Below are positions 25,412 to 33,475 of a stretch of DNA of 64,000 nucleotides, piece after piece. The notes under the pieces were generated by a model. It searched no databases, was not told the DNA's origin, and saw only the letters and a list, made by a program, of their open reading frames with translations. Position 1 is the stretch's first letter, and each line of letters starts with the position of its first letter. The position numbers and the translations under genes are program-made. The DNA is from an uncultured Clostridia bacterium (lineage in GTDB: Bacteria; Bacillota; Clostridia; Christensenellales; Aristaeellaceae). The stretch is taken from assembly GCA_934621505.1 (NCBI GenBank), contig CAKTUU010000004.1, forward strand, positions 65,690-129,689, given 5' to 3'.

Positions 25412-25437
25412 GGCATGACGGAAAAATCCGCCATGCC
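25412..25437. repeat. 26-bp hairpin repeat, copy 1
   Basis: GGCATGACGGA and TCCGCCATGCC flank AAAA: an 11-bp stem with one G-U/A-C mismatch position. It differs from copy 2 (25595-25620) by a single base. May serve as terminator for the preceding gene. Confidence 0.75.
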
Positions 25438-25480
25438 GTAGAGCGTTGACAAACACCGGCTTGGTTGCCGCGCCCGCGAA

Positions 25481-25586
25481 CATCGCTGCGTTGCTTCGCG
25501 GGAAAAGAGCTGTGGCACAAGGCTTGGGGGCGCTGCCCCTAAAACCCTGGCAGGAGGCAGTGCCTCCTGCACCTCCGGTTTTTCAA
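25481..25586. repeat. Interspersed palindromic repeat, copy 1
   Basis: About 106 bp. It contains CATCGCTGCG, then CAAGGCTTGGGGGCGCTG, CCCCTAAAACCC, and the perfect palindrome GCAGGAGGCAGTGCCTCCTG(C), ending in CTCCGGTTTTTCAAC. A clearly related copy lies at 61798-61889. No coding potential. It sits between two nearly identical 26-bp hairpins. Confidence 0.8.
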
Positions 25587-25594
25587 CACACTGT

Positions 25595-25620
25595 GGCATG
25601 ACGGAAACATCCGCCATGCC
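25595..25620. repeat. 26-bp hairpin repeat, copy 2
   Basis: GGCATGACGGA, AACA, TCCGCCATGCC, followed by TTTTGTAT. Same stem as copy 1 with a one-base loop change. Lies 29 nt upstream of the Pro/Cys-rich gene start. Confidence 0.75.
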
Positions 25621-25648
25621 TTTTGTATATGATAAGGAGGAAACGCGT

Positions 25649-26278
25649 ATGATGCATTCATCCTGCGGCTGCCGCCATTGCGACCGCCGGCCTCCCGACC
25701 GGTACCCGCCGCCCTGTCTGCCGCCAAATCCGCCCCCCTGCCCGCCGCCCCGTCCGCCAAAGCCCAGGCCCCGCATGGACAGCGTAATGCTGCAAAAGAT
25801 TGTGGATTGCGAGCGGCGCAACCTGCCCTGCGTCCATGCCGATCTGGAGCTGGAGGGTCTGCCGGATTGCCAGCCTCGCAGTCTGGTCAGCGTGCGCCCC
25901 AGCGGCGCGCAGCCCTGGTGGAGCCAGATTCAAAGCCCGGCCTGCTCCCAGCAGAGCATGATCCGCATCTGCATCCCCGTATGCGCCCAGGTTTGCGGCG
26001 GCAACGGCCAGCAGGTCTGGGCCACCGGCACGCTTCATGTGGAAACCTGGGCGCCCCGGGCTTACGACCCTTCCTGCCGCCATATGCTGCTGATTCTGCC
26101 CTGTCTGCGCCTGCTGTGCGCGGACCCGGGCCCTAACGGCTGCATTTTCCAGGTGCAGGTACAGGTATCGCTGGAAATTTATGTGCTGCGCTACGAGCCA
26201 TATCATCTGCGCCGCCCGGAGGGCGACTGTCCCGACCTGCCGCTGTATCCCCCGCCCATCCAGCCACGGGGCTGGTAA
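25649..26278 (+). CDS. Proline- and cysteine-rich protein of unknown function
   Basis: A 209-residue protein that I do not recognise. ATG 25649 (a second ATG follows) is placed behind AAGGAGG. The N-terminal 40 residues contain CGCRHCDRR and a poly-proline tract (PPPCLPPNPPPCPPPRPP). The C-terminal two thirds form a Cys-containing, hydrophobic, beta-like domain (RICIPVCAQVCGG, VEVSLE-like strands) with about 20 Cys overall. There is no signal peptide or membrane helix. The composition is reminiscent of spore-coat or exosporium proteins of Clostridia, but no motif proves it. It stands alone, convergent to a radical SAM gene. Confidence 0.75.
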   Translation: MMHSSCGCRHCDRRPPDRYPPPCLPPNPPPCPPPRPPKPRPRMDSVMLQKIVDCERRNLPCVHADLELEGLPDCQPRSLVSVRPSGAQPWWSQIQSPACSQQSMIRICIPVCAQVCGGNGQQVWATGTLHVETWAPRAYDPSCRHMLLILPCLRLLCADPGPNGCIFQVQVQVSLEIYVLRYEPYHLRRPEGDCPDLPLYPPPIQPRGW

Positions 26279-26284
26279 ACAGTC

Positions 26285-26313
26285 GGCCGCGCAGACTTCC
26301 CATCTGCGCGGCC
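26285..26313. terminator. Stem-loop between convergent genes
   Basis: GGCCGCGCAGA and TCTGCGCGGCC, 11-bp perfect stem, 7-nt loop; short T/A runs on both sides. Confidence 0.75.
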
Positions 26314-26329
26314 CTTTGGATTTATGAAG

Positions 26330-27454
26330 CTACAGCACCAAATCGCCGGGACGGTAGCCCTCGGGCAGTTCTTCCTCCTCCACAAAGGCGAAGCTGTCGT
26401 CTGACAGCACCGGCAGAAACGCCTCATAAGGCAGCCGGTCAAACTCGCAGCCATAGCTGCTGGCGCCAAACCAGCCGCCCTCATGAGCCCGCAAGTTCAG
26501 GTCCCGGGCAAATTTGGTCATGTTGCAGCAGTCATGCACCACAACGGGCCAGTTTTCCTCGTCCGCCTGGCGCATCAGCCGCAGGGTCAGTTCATGGCTC
26601 CAAACCGGGGACACATAGCCCCGGCGGCAGAGATACAGGTTTTCACCCCAGTAGTTGCCAAGGTTGTTGGGGTTCAGATGCAATTCCGCACAGTTGATAA
26701 AATCCAGACCCGTATCCAGAATTTTCTGTTTCTTGGCGGTCATGGCCCGATAGCATTCCGGGGTCATGGGGGTTTCAATTCCCACCAGCGGAATATGCCG
26801 TTTGGCCAGAGCGATGTTGTCAATCACCCCATCGGCGCAGCCGGAAGCCCCCAGATTGAACCGCAGTTCGTCCAGCCCGGCCTCCGCCAGCGCCCGCAAA
26901 TTCCGCTCCGTCGCCAGGGTACCGTTGGTATACATATGCTGGTGAACGCCCGCTTCATGGAATTTGCGAATGATGCCGTAATATTTTTCAATTTCCATAA
27001 ACGGCTCCAGGTATACATAGCTGATGCCAGTGGGCTTTTTTTGAATGGACAAAAGCAGGTCCATATCCTGCTCGTAAAACCGGGTGCCGCCAATTTCCCA
27101 CAGGCCTTCGCCAATGGGCGGCTGGCAGTCCAGCGCGCCATAATCATAGCAGAATTTGCATTGCAGGTTGCACTTGTTGGTTTTGCGCACGGCGCTCAGC
27201 CCCGTGCCCAGCAGGCAGGACGCGCAGCCCCTGGGAAAGCGCTTTTCATCCCCCACATAACAGGTGCGTCCCTTCAACGTTTTCAGATGAGGAATCCGCT
27301 CCCGCAGCTGACGCACACGCCGGTCCATCGCCGTTTCGATCTGGGCAAACACCGCCAGCGCAATCTCCTGCTGACGGGGCAGCAGATCCTCGTCCTCCGG
27401 CAGCTGGGCAAAAAAGGTGAACCAGTTCAGCGCGTCCTTTTTGGAAATTTTCAT
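26330..27454 (-). CDS. Radical SAM protein of unknown substrate
   Basis: A 374-residue radical S-adenosylmethionine enzyme. The cluster motif CNLQCKFC is CxxxCxxC, starting near residue 96. It is preceded by a further Cys pair in GCASCLLGTG, and other Cys occur in the C-terminal third (YLCRRG, DCCNMT, YGCEF), which might hold an auxiliary cluster. The N-terminal ~75 residues are helical and not part of the barrel. GGAGG precedes ATG 27454. It follows sdaAA by 13 nt on the same strand and is probably cotranscribed with L-serine dehydratase. No peptide precursor gene was recognised nearby. The reaction cannot be assigned. Confidence 0.85.
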   Translation of the reverse strand: MKISKKDALNWFTFFAQLPEDEDLLPRQQEIALAVFAQIETAMDRRVRQLRERIPHLKTLKGRTCYVGDEKRFPRGCASCLLGTGLSAVRKTNKCNLQCKFCYDYGALDCQPPIGEGLWEIGGTRFYEQDMDLLLSIQKKPTGISYVYLEPFMEIEKYYGIIRKFHEAGVHQHMYTNGTLATERNLRALAEAGLDELRFNLGASGCADGVIDNIALAKRHIPLVGIETPMTPECYRAMTAKKQKILDTGLDFINCAELHLNPNNLGNYWGENLYLCRRGYVSPVWSHELTLRLMRQADEENWPVVVHDCCNMTKFARDLNLRAHEGGWFGASSYGCEFDRLPYEAFLPVLSDDSFAFVEEEELPEGYRPGDLVL

Positions 27455-27467
27455 ACTGCTTCCTCCA

Positions 27468-28361
27468 TTATGGCTGTTCCCCATCGGGGCTGAAAATTCT
27501 GCGTGCCAGTTCCTGAGCGGTAGGCGTGGCCGCCAAACCGCCCTGAGCGGTTTCCCGCAGGGCGCAGGGCAGGCTTTCCCCTACCTCCCGCATGGCGGAA
27601 ATCACCTCGTCCACGGGAATGACGCTGCAAATGCCCGCAAGGGCCATGTCCGCGGCGGTAATAGCGCACATCACGCCCCCCGCGTTGCGCTTGACGCAGG
27701 GCACCTCCACCAGGCCCGCCACCGGATCGCACACCAGCCCCAGCTGGTTTTTGATGGCCATGGCCACGGCGTTTGCCGCCATATCCGGCGTGCCGCCGCA
27801 CAGTTCCACCAGCGCGGCGGCGGCCATGGCCGCGGCGCTTCCGCATTCCGCCTGACAGCCGCCCTCCGCGCCGCTGATGCTGGCCTGCCGGGCAATGACC
27901 ATGCCGACGCCGCCCGCTGCCATCAGGGCCACGCAGGCTTGACGGCGGCTGACACCCCGCTTGTCCATCATGGTTAAAACGGCTCCGGGCAAAATGCCGC
28001 AGCTGCCCGCTGTGGGGCTGGCTACAATTTTGCCCATGGCGGCGTTGCATTCCGCCACAGACAGGGCGGTGGCCATGGCCTGGGCGCAAAAACCGCCCCC
28101 CAGGGGCTGACCCTGCCGGGCATACTGCCCCATGCGCCACCCGTCGCCGCCGGTAAGCCCGCTTTGAGACCGTATGTCCCGCCGCCCGCCCTGGACGGCG
28201 GACTGCTCCATCACACTCAGCTGGCGATCCATCATCTCCAGCATTTCTTCCTGTGTTTTGCTCATTTCCCGGGACTGGTCCTCCAGCACCACCTGTCCCA
28301 GGGACATGCCGCGGGCCTGCGCCTCCCGGGCCAGCGCCCGGACGGATGCATAATCCAGCAT
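27468..28361 (-). CDS. sdaAA: L-serine dehydratase, alpha subunit (Fe-S)
   Basis: A 297-residue catalytic subunit of the two-subunit, oxygen-sensitive L-serine dehydratase (serine to pyruvate plus ammonia). Cluster-binding cysteines are visible in SPTAGSCGILPG, in VCDPVAGLVEVPC, and in EGGCQAECGSA. ATG 28361 has GGAGG at 8 nt. The beta subunit gene lies 12 nt upstream on the same strand. The pyruvate formed would feed the Pta-Ack route. Confidence 0.95.
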   Translation of the reverse strand: MLDYASVRALAREAQARGMSLGQVVLEDQSREMSKTQEEMLEMMDRQLSVMEQSAVQGGRRDIRSQSGLTGGDGWRMGQYARQGQPLGGGFCAQAMATALSVAECNAAMGKIVASPTAGSCGILPGAVLTMMDKRGVSRRQACVALMAAGGVGMVIARQASISGAEGGCQAECGSAAAMAAAALVELCGGTPDMAANAVAMAIKNQLGLVCDPVAGLVEVPCVKRNAGGVMCAITAADMALAGICSVIPVDEVISAMREVGESLPCALRETAQGGLAATPTAQELARRIFSPDGEQP

Positions 28362-28373
28362 GGCCGCGCCTCC

Positions 28374-29036
28374 TTACTCGTTCGCGTGCAGATAGACCAC
28401 ATGGCGCACGTTATCCAGCTGCCGCAGCTTTTGCAAAAGCTCACGGCTGATATCGTCGTCCACCTCGATGGTCATAATGGAGATATCGCCTCTGGTGGGC
28501 CGGGCCAGACGAAAATTGCCGATGTTCACATGCTCCTGCGCCAGGGCGTTGGTTACGTCGGCGATAACGCCGTAGGTATCCCGATGGGGAATGATCAGGG
28601 TGTTATATTGACCGGTAAAGGCGCTTTCCAGCCCGTTCAAGCGGGTAATCAGAATATTGCCGCCGCCTACGGACGCACCCTCCACCTCCGCCCGGGTTCC
28701 ATCATGAGCCCACAGCTTGATTACCGCTGTATTGGGGTGGCATTTGGGCAGCTTTACCATACGAAAGCTGTATGCCAGCCCCTGCTGCCGGGCAATGTCC
28801 AGACTGTGGGGCAGGCGATCATCGTCCGGCTTCATGCCCAGAATGCCCGCGATCAGCGCCCGGTCCGTGCCGTGGCCCCGCCAGGTCTGGGCAAAGCTGC
28901 CCGCCAGGTCCACCTCGGCGCGAACCGGCTCCCGGGCCAGAATTTTGCGCGCGATATACCCGATGCGCGCCGCCCCCGCCGTATGGCTGCTGGACGGACC
29001 AATCATCACCGGGCCGATGATATCAAAAACGTTCAT
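28374..29036 (-). CDS. sdaAB: L-serine dehydratase, beta subunit
   Basis: A 220-residue subunit beginning MNVFDIIGPVMIGPSSSHTA, the hallmark of the family. The C-terminal 75 residues form an ACT regulatory domain (NTLIIPHRDTYGVIADVTNA). ATG 29036 with GGAAG upstream is preferred; the longer reading frame has no ribosome site. First gene of the sdaAB-sdaAA-radical SAM operon, divergent from the gntR gene. Confidence 0.95.
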   Translation of the reverse strand: MNVFDIIGPVMIGPSSSHTAGAARIGYIARKILAREPVRAEVDLAGSFAQTWRGHGTDRALIAGILGMKPDDDRLPHSLDIARQQGLAYSFRMVKLPKCHPNTAVIKLWAHDGTRAEVEGASVGGGNILITRLNGLESAFTGQYNTLIIPHRDTYGVIADVTNALAQEHVNIGNFRLARPTRGDISIMTIEVDDDISRELLQKLRQLDNVRHVVYLHANE

Positions 29037-29147
29037 AGCCGACTTCCTCTTACTCTTGCGGGCCGCCGCCCGCTGCTTACGCTGATCCCTGTAGAGGATA
29101 CCAAGGTTTGCCGGGTTTGTCAATGCAACAAAATTGCGCGTAAAGCG

Positions 29148-29176
29148 TTGACACAGGGCGCTTTTTATGATAAAAT
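29148..29176 (+). promoter_or_regulatory. Promoter of the gntR-SIS-MurQ-like-kinase operon
   Basis: TTGACA, 17-bp spacer, TAAAAT. Confidence 0.75.
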
Positions 29177-29188
29177 TTGTTATGACAA
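29177..29188. promoter_or_regulatory. Putative GntR operator
   Basis: TTGT-TATG-ACAA dyad directly after the -10, extended imperfectly by flanking A/T. The position at the start site suits autorepression by the GntR protein encoded immediately downstream. Confidence 0.4.
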
Positions 29189-29236
29189 TATGTTATTATA
29201 AAAAAATACGTTTTGATACCACAGGAGATGAATCTC

Positions 29237-29983
29237 ATGCCGCAATCAGGGGCCCGCTATATGCAAATTGCCACCCATTTTCGTCAGCTGATCGACAACC
29301 AGCGCCTGCTGGAAGGGGATCAGCTGCCAACGGACGAGGAAGTGGGCCGCCTGTTCAACGTAAGCCGCATCACGGCCCGCCAGGCCATGAGCGAGCTGGT
29401 GCAGTCCGGCTATATTGAACGCATTCAGGGCAAGGGCACCTTTGTCCGGGTCCGCAAGGCGGATATGCAGCTGAACTGTCTGAAGGGCTTTACGGAAGAA
29501 ATGCAGGCCTATGGGCTTAGAACCTTCAGCCGCCTGCATTCCTACGAGGTGGTGGACTGTCCGGCGGATGTGGCGGAGCGCCTGCGAGTGGAGCCCGGCA
29601 CCCGGCTGCACTGCCTGGTGCGGGTGCGTTATGCCGATGATATTCCCATGGCGATTGAACGGGTTATGATGCCCTTTTACCTGTGCCCGGAGCTGGCGGA
29701 ACTGAACCTGGAAGGCTCTTTGTACCGGCAGCTGCAGGAGAAGTACGGCTTTCAGCCGGTGCGCGCCAGCCAGAATATCGAGGCCGGTCTGGTATCCCGC
29801 GACTATGCGGAGCTGCTGCACATCCGGGAAGGCAGCCCTGTGCTGGTTTTTGAGCGGGTCAGCTATCTGGAGGACGATACGCCCATGGAATATGTGGTGT
29901 CCTTTTACCGGGGCGACCGCTATAAATTCCATGTGGAAATGCATCGGGAAGGAAACGTTTCAGCGGACGGAGCAATCAAATGA
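29237..29983 (+). CDS. GntR/HutC-family transcriptional regulator
   Basis: A 248-residue regulator. Residues 8-75 form the winged helix (LPTDEEVGRLFNVSRITARQ, GYIERIQGKGTFV); the rest is a UTRA sensor domain (LHCLVRVRYADDIPMAIERV, SPVLVFERVSYLED) that binds a small effector, often a phosphosugar. ATG 29237 is 9 nt from GGAG; ATG 29228 lies right after GGAG and TTG 29213 is even further upstream. Its stop overlaps the SIS gene (ATGA), so regulator and enzymes are co-expressed. By gene context the effector is likely an amino-sugar or similar phosphate. Confidence 0.9.
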   Translation: MPQSGARYMQIATHFRQLIDNQRLLEGDQLPTDEEVGRLFNVSRITARQAMSELVQSGYIERIQGKGTFVRVRKADMQLNCLKGFTEEMQAYGLRTFSRLHSYEVVDCPADVAERLRVEPGTRLHCLVRVRYADDIPMAIERVMMPFYLCPELAELNLEGSLYRQLQEKYGFQPVRASQNIEAGLVSRDYAELLHIREGSPVLVFERVSYLEDDTPMEYVVSFYRGDRYKFHVEMHREGNVSADGAIK

Positions 29984-30690
29984 CTCATCAGTATTTCGCG
30001 CAAATTCACGCCATTTTGAACCAGGTGGAGCATACGCAGCAGCCCGCTATGGAGCAGGCCGCACGTCTGTTATGCGACGCGACCCTGCAGGGCAGACAGA
30101 TTTATGCCTTTGGCTGCAACCACGGGGGGCTTGTGGCCATGGAGCTGTTTTACCGCACAGGCGGTTTGGCCAATATGCAGCTAATGCGGTTTCCCGGGCT
30201 GTGTCTGGATGTGTTTCCCCCAATCCTGACCACCAAATTTGAGGCGCTGTCCGGCTACGGCGATTTGATGCTGAATGCCTACCCCCTTGGGGCTGGCAAC
30301 GTGCTGATTTTGCATTCCGTGACCGGCAAAAATATGGTAACCATTGACGTGGCGCTGGGAGCCAAGGCGCGCGGCGCGTCGGTCATTGCCCTGACCAACG
30401 TTACCCTGTCCAAAGGCAGCAGACCCTGCCATCCCAGCGGAAAGCGCCTGTACGAAATTGCCGACGTCGTCATTGACAACTGCGGCGGGCCCAGCGACGC
30501 GCTGCTGTCCATGGAGGGCAGCCCCCAAAAGGTGGCCCCGGCTTCCACCGTGGTTGGCGCGGCAATTGTAAACGCAGTGGTGGCGCAAACGGCGCAATTA
30601 CTGCATCAAAACGGATACACGCCGCCCATTCTTGCTTCCAGCAACGCGGAAGGCGGCGCGGAATACAACCAGAAACTTCTACAAAAATAA
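29980..30690 (+). CDS. SIS-domain phosphosugar-binding protein
   Basis: A 236-residue single SIS-domain protein (UPF0309-like). The phosphosugar loop appears around IYAFGCNHGGLVAMELFYR and LILHSVTGKNMVTIDVALG; later VVGAAIVNAVVAQ packs the fold. Proteins of this kind are isomerases or sensors for ketose/aldose phosphates. It starts within the gntR stop codon, followed 14 nt later by the MurQ-like gene, so it acts in the same pathway. The substrate is unknown. Confidence 0.85.
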   Translation: MTHQYFAQIHAILNQVEHTQQPAMEQAARLLCDATLQGRQIYAFGCNHGGLVAMELFYRTGGLANMQLMRFPGLCLDVFPPILTTKFEALSGYGDLMLNAYPLGAGNVLILHSVTGKNMVTIDVALGAKARGASVIALTNVTLSKGSRPCHPSGKRLYEIADVVIDNCGGPSDALLSMEGSPQKVAPASTVVGAAIVNAVVAQTAQLLHQNGYTPPILASSNAEGGAEYNQKLLQK

Positions 30691-30704
30691 GGAGCGCGAA
30701 TCGC

Positions 30705-32468
30705 ATGATGGATTACAAAGCCGCTGCCAAGGACTTTATCGAAAACGAGAAGCAATTCCAGCTGGGCGCAATTCCCACCGAGCAGTCCAACCCCCTGACC
30801 CGGGGCCTGAGTTCAATCATCAAAAAGGATACCGCCGAGGGTGTTAAAACCATTCTGAAGGCGGACAAGTACATTCCGGAGGTTTCCGCCAACTGCTTTG
30901 CCGGGCCCGAATTTAAGGCTTTGGTGGCCGATGTGGCCCGCGCCATCGAGGAACGCCACACCATCCTGTTTACGTCCGTGGGCGCCAGCGGCCGCATGGC
31001 CCTGCAGCTGGATTCTACCTGGCGCAAATTCTGGACCGACCTGATTCAGAAGATTCCCCAGCGCGCCCATGAATGGCTGGAAATCGCCGAGCTTTCCACC
31101 AGCCACATGACGGGCGGCGACCGCGCCTGCGTGCGTTCCGTGGAAAACTTTGAGGACTACCAGACCTTTGGCGCGCAGCAGGTCATCGACGATAAGGCGG
31201 GCCCCGGGGACGTGGTGTTCGCCCTGGCAGAGTGCGGTTTGTCCTCCTCCATCATCGGCGCGGCCATCGAGGCGGGCAAGCAGGGCTGCAATACCTACTA
31301 CCTGTACTGCAACCCCAAGGAAGTGCTGTGCGAAGTGCTGGAGCGCGCCCGCAAGGTCTTTGCCTGCCAGGAACTGGTGTTTATGCCGCTGTATGTGGGC
31401 AACATGGCGGTGGCCGGTTCCACCCGTATGCAGGTAACCACCGTGGAGCTGCTGGTAGCCGGCGCGGCCCTGGAGCTGGGCGCGTACCAGTGGATGAAGG
31501 CCCATATGAACGCCGATGAACTGGAAGCCGTAGGCGCGGGCGTGCTGGAACCCGAGGATTATTCCCGCCAGTTCCAGAGCCTGGTAGACCAGCTGTCCAG
31601 CGGCGAGGCCCTTGCCGCCATGTCCAAGGCTGTGGAATATGAAGCCGCCACCTACACCCCCGGCGGACTGATTACCTACATCACCCACGATTATTTGCAG
31701 GATATCTTTACCGATACCACCGAGCGCCAGCCCACCTTTACCCTCCCCCCCTTCCGCAAATATAACGATACGGAAAGCCCCCTGTCCTGGGCCTATGCCA
31801 AGGATCCCCTGTATCCCTCCAGCGTGGCGTGGCAACACATTATCCGCCGTCCCATCAAGGGTCTGGACTGGACCAGGGAGGATTACATCCGCATGGGCGC
31901 GGCGCAGTCTATTATTGATAACCCGCCTGCCGTAGGCAGCGAGGAGCTGTCCTACTACCACATCGGCAACGAGCCGGACGAAAGCCGCTACAGCCAGCAT
32001 CCCGCTCATCTGGTGTGTGTGGATATTGACGGCACCAGCGCCCACAACGGCGTGTACGACTGGTACAAGAAGGAGCTGCCCCACTTTGACGGCGGCCTGG
32101 TGCTGCGCATGGGCGATATTCCCGCTGAAAAGCTGGATGAAAACGAGCTGCGGGTGCCGGTCAAGCTGCCCCACACCATCATGGAGCTGATGCCCCATGT
32201 GATGGTCAAGCTGGCCTTCAACCTGCTGTCCACCGCCACCATGGCCAAGATGGGCCGCGTGTGGAGCAACTGGATGATTCAGGTGCTGCCCACCAACAAA
32301 AAGCTGATTGACCGTTCCACCCGCATTATTGCCGAGCTGGCCGGTATTCCCTATGAGCAGGCCTGCGAGGAATTTTTCAAGTCCTACCTGAGCCGTCCCA
32401 AGGATCAGGAGTACCGGGAAAGCTATGTGGTGGAAACCCTGCGCCGCCTGGGCGTTGAAATGGAATAA
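30705..32468 (+). CDS. Double-length MurQ/GKRP-like SIS protein
   Basis: A 587-residue protein. Residues 23-260 follow MurQ (N-acetylmuramate-6-P etherase): IPTEQSNPLTRGLS, SVGASGRMALQLDS, HMTGGDRA, DVVFALAECGLSSSIIGAA, AGSTRMQ. Residues 500-545 resume the MurQ C terminus (LAFNLLSTATMAKMGRVW, LPTNKKLIDRS). Between lies an insertion of about 240 residues (roughly 258-498) not found in the ~300-residue MurQ. The catalytic Glu of MurQ in the LDASE segment is not conserved (LDSTW). The size is close to that of glucokinase regulatory protein, an animal MurQ relative. AAGGAGCG precedes the ATG. It is probably an enzyme or phosphosugar-binding regulator of this operon, not a standard etherase. Confidence 0.8.
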   Translation: MMDYKAAAKDFIENEKQFQLGAIPTEQSNPLTRGLSSIIKKDTAEGVKTILKADKYIPEVSANCFAGPEFKALVADVARAIEERHTILFTSVGASGRMALQLDSTWRKFWTDLIQKIPQRAHEWLEIAELSTSHMTGGDRACVRSVENFEDYQTFGAQQVIDDKAGPGDVVFALAECGLSSSIIGAAIEAGKQGCNTYYLYCNPKEVLCEVLERARKVFACQELVFMPLYVGNMAVAGSTRMQVTTVELLVAGAALELGAYQWMKAHMNADELEAVGAGVLEPEDYSRQFQSLVDQLSSGEALAAMSKAVEYEAATYTPGGLITYITHDYLQDIFTDTTERQPTFTLPPFRKYNDTESPLSWAYAKDPLYPSSVAWQHIIRRPIKGLDWTREDYIRMGAAQSIIDNPPAVGSEELSYYHIGNEPDESRYSQHPAHLVCVDIDGTSAHNGVYDWYKKELPHFDGGLVLRMGDIPAEKLDENELRVPVKLPHTIMELMPHVMVKLAFNLLSTATMAKMGRVWSNWMIQVLPTNKKLIDRSTRIIAELAGIPYEQACEEFFKSYLSRPKDQEYRESYVVETLRRLGVEME

Positions 32469-32501
32469 CATGAATTTTGCGCTGTAAGAGGCTGCAAAAA
32501 G

Positions 32502-32535
32502 ATCAGGGACTGTCTTTTCACAGGCAGCCCCTGAT
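32502..32535 (+). promoter_or_regulatory. Intercistronic hairpin before the PfkB kinase gene
   Basis: ATCAGGG/CCCTGAT stem extended by CTGTC/CAGGCAG-type pairs around a TTTTCACA loop. No U-run; likely an RNA-processing or attenuation element between the MurQ-like and kinase genes. Confidence 0.5.
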
Positions 32536-32556
32536 TTGCTGGCAGGAGGTTTGGAG

Positions 32557-33447
32557 ATGAAAAAGCCCTGTATTCTGTTGATTGGGTTAAGCGGCGAATC
32601 GGTTTTTCTGCGGGTGAATCATTTCGCCAGCCCCGGTGAAACCCTTCATGCCCATGGGCTTTATCATGAACCGGGCGGAAAGGCCTATAACCAGGCGGTA
32701 GCGGCCGCCCGGCTGGGCGCCGAAAGCCGCCTGATTACCGCCGTGGGCCGGGACGGCTGCGGCCAGAGCTGTCTGGACCGGCTGGCTCAGGAGGGCGTGT
32801 TGGCCCGGGGCGTTTTCAAGGACTGCCCCACGGCTTACGCGGCCATTCATACAGCGGACGGCGGCGAAAATACGGTAACGGTTTTTCCAGGGGCCTCCAA
32901 GCTGCTTTCTCCCCAGGACCTGTATGATTCCGCCGGTTTGTTTACCGGGGCGGATATGCTGGTTTTAACGTGCGAATTGCAGCCGGACACGCTGGAAACG
33001 GCGTTTTCCATGGCCAGCGAGCGGTGCGTTCCCGTGCTGCTGAATCCCGCGCCCTTCCACCCCATTGCCAAAAAGCTGATGGACCGGGCCTGCCTGCTGA
33101 CTCCCAACCGGGGCGAGGCCTGCGCCCTGCTGAACCTGCCACTGGACGCAACGCCCAAGCAAATTGCCACCGCCGCCGGAAAATGGAAAACGCCGTTACT
33201 TGTTACCCTGGGCGCTGAGGGCGCGCTGCTGGCAGAGGGAAGCTCCCATCATTTCATTCCTGCTCCAAAGGTGCAGGCGGTAGACGCCACCGGGGCCGGA
33301 GACGCCTTTGCTGCCGCGCTGGCGGTACGTCTATGCCTGGGGGACGCGCTGGCGGACGCGGCTGCATACGCGGTGCGGTATGCCTCCATAAGCACACAGA
33401 GGCCCTATGTACTGAACAGTTATCCTTACGCCGAGGATTTGGCATAG
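32557..33447 (+). CDS. PfkB-family carbohydrate kinase (ribokinase-like)
   Basis: A 296-residue sugar kinase. PfkB landmarks: EPGGKAYNQAVAAARLG near residue 37 (the conserved GG-N sugar-binding loop) and DATGAGDAFAAAL near 245 with the catalytic Asp. ATG 32557 has AGGAGG at 7 nt. It is the last gene of the gntR operon and would phosphorylate the sugar handled by the SIS and MurQ-like proteins; ribose, fructose or an amino sugar cannot be distinguished. A terminator follows. Confidence 0.9.
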   Translation: MKKPCILLIGLSGESVFLRVNHFASPGETLHAHGLYHEPGGKAYNQAVAAARLGAESRLITAVGRDGCGQSCLDRLAQEGVLARGVFKDCPTAYAAIHTADGGENTVTVFPGASKLLSPQDLYDSAGLFTGADMLVLTCELQPDTLETAFSMASERCVPVLLNPAPFHPIAKKLMDRACLLTPNRGEACALLNLPLDATPKQIATAAGKWKTPLLVTLGAEGALLAEGSSHHFIPAPKVQAVDATGAGDAFAAALAVRLCLGDALADAAAYAVRYASISTQRPYVLNSYPYAEDLA

Positions 33448-33450
33448 CAA

Positions 33451-33474
33451 AAAAGCGGCCCAGTAAGCCGCTTT
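33451..33474 (+). terminator. Terminator of the gntR operon
   Basis: AAAAGCGGC and GCCGCTTT with a short loop just behind the kinase stop; only a short T-run. Confidence 0.55.
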
Positions 33475-33475
33475 C

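Noticed and set aside
30813..32471. 552-codon minus-strand frame over the MurQ-like gene
   Set aside because: Antisense shadow without ribosome site; the plus-strand protein has clear SIS/MurQ motifs.
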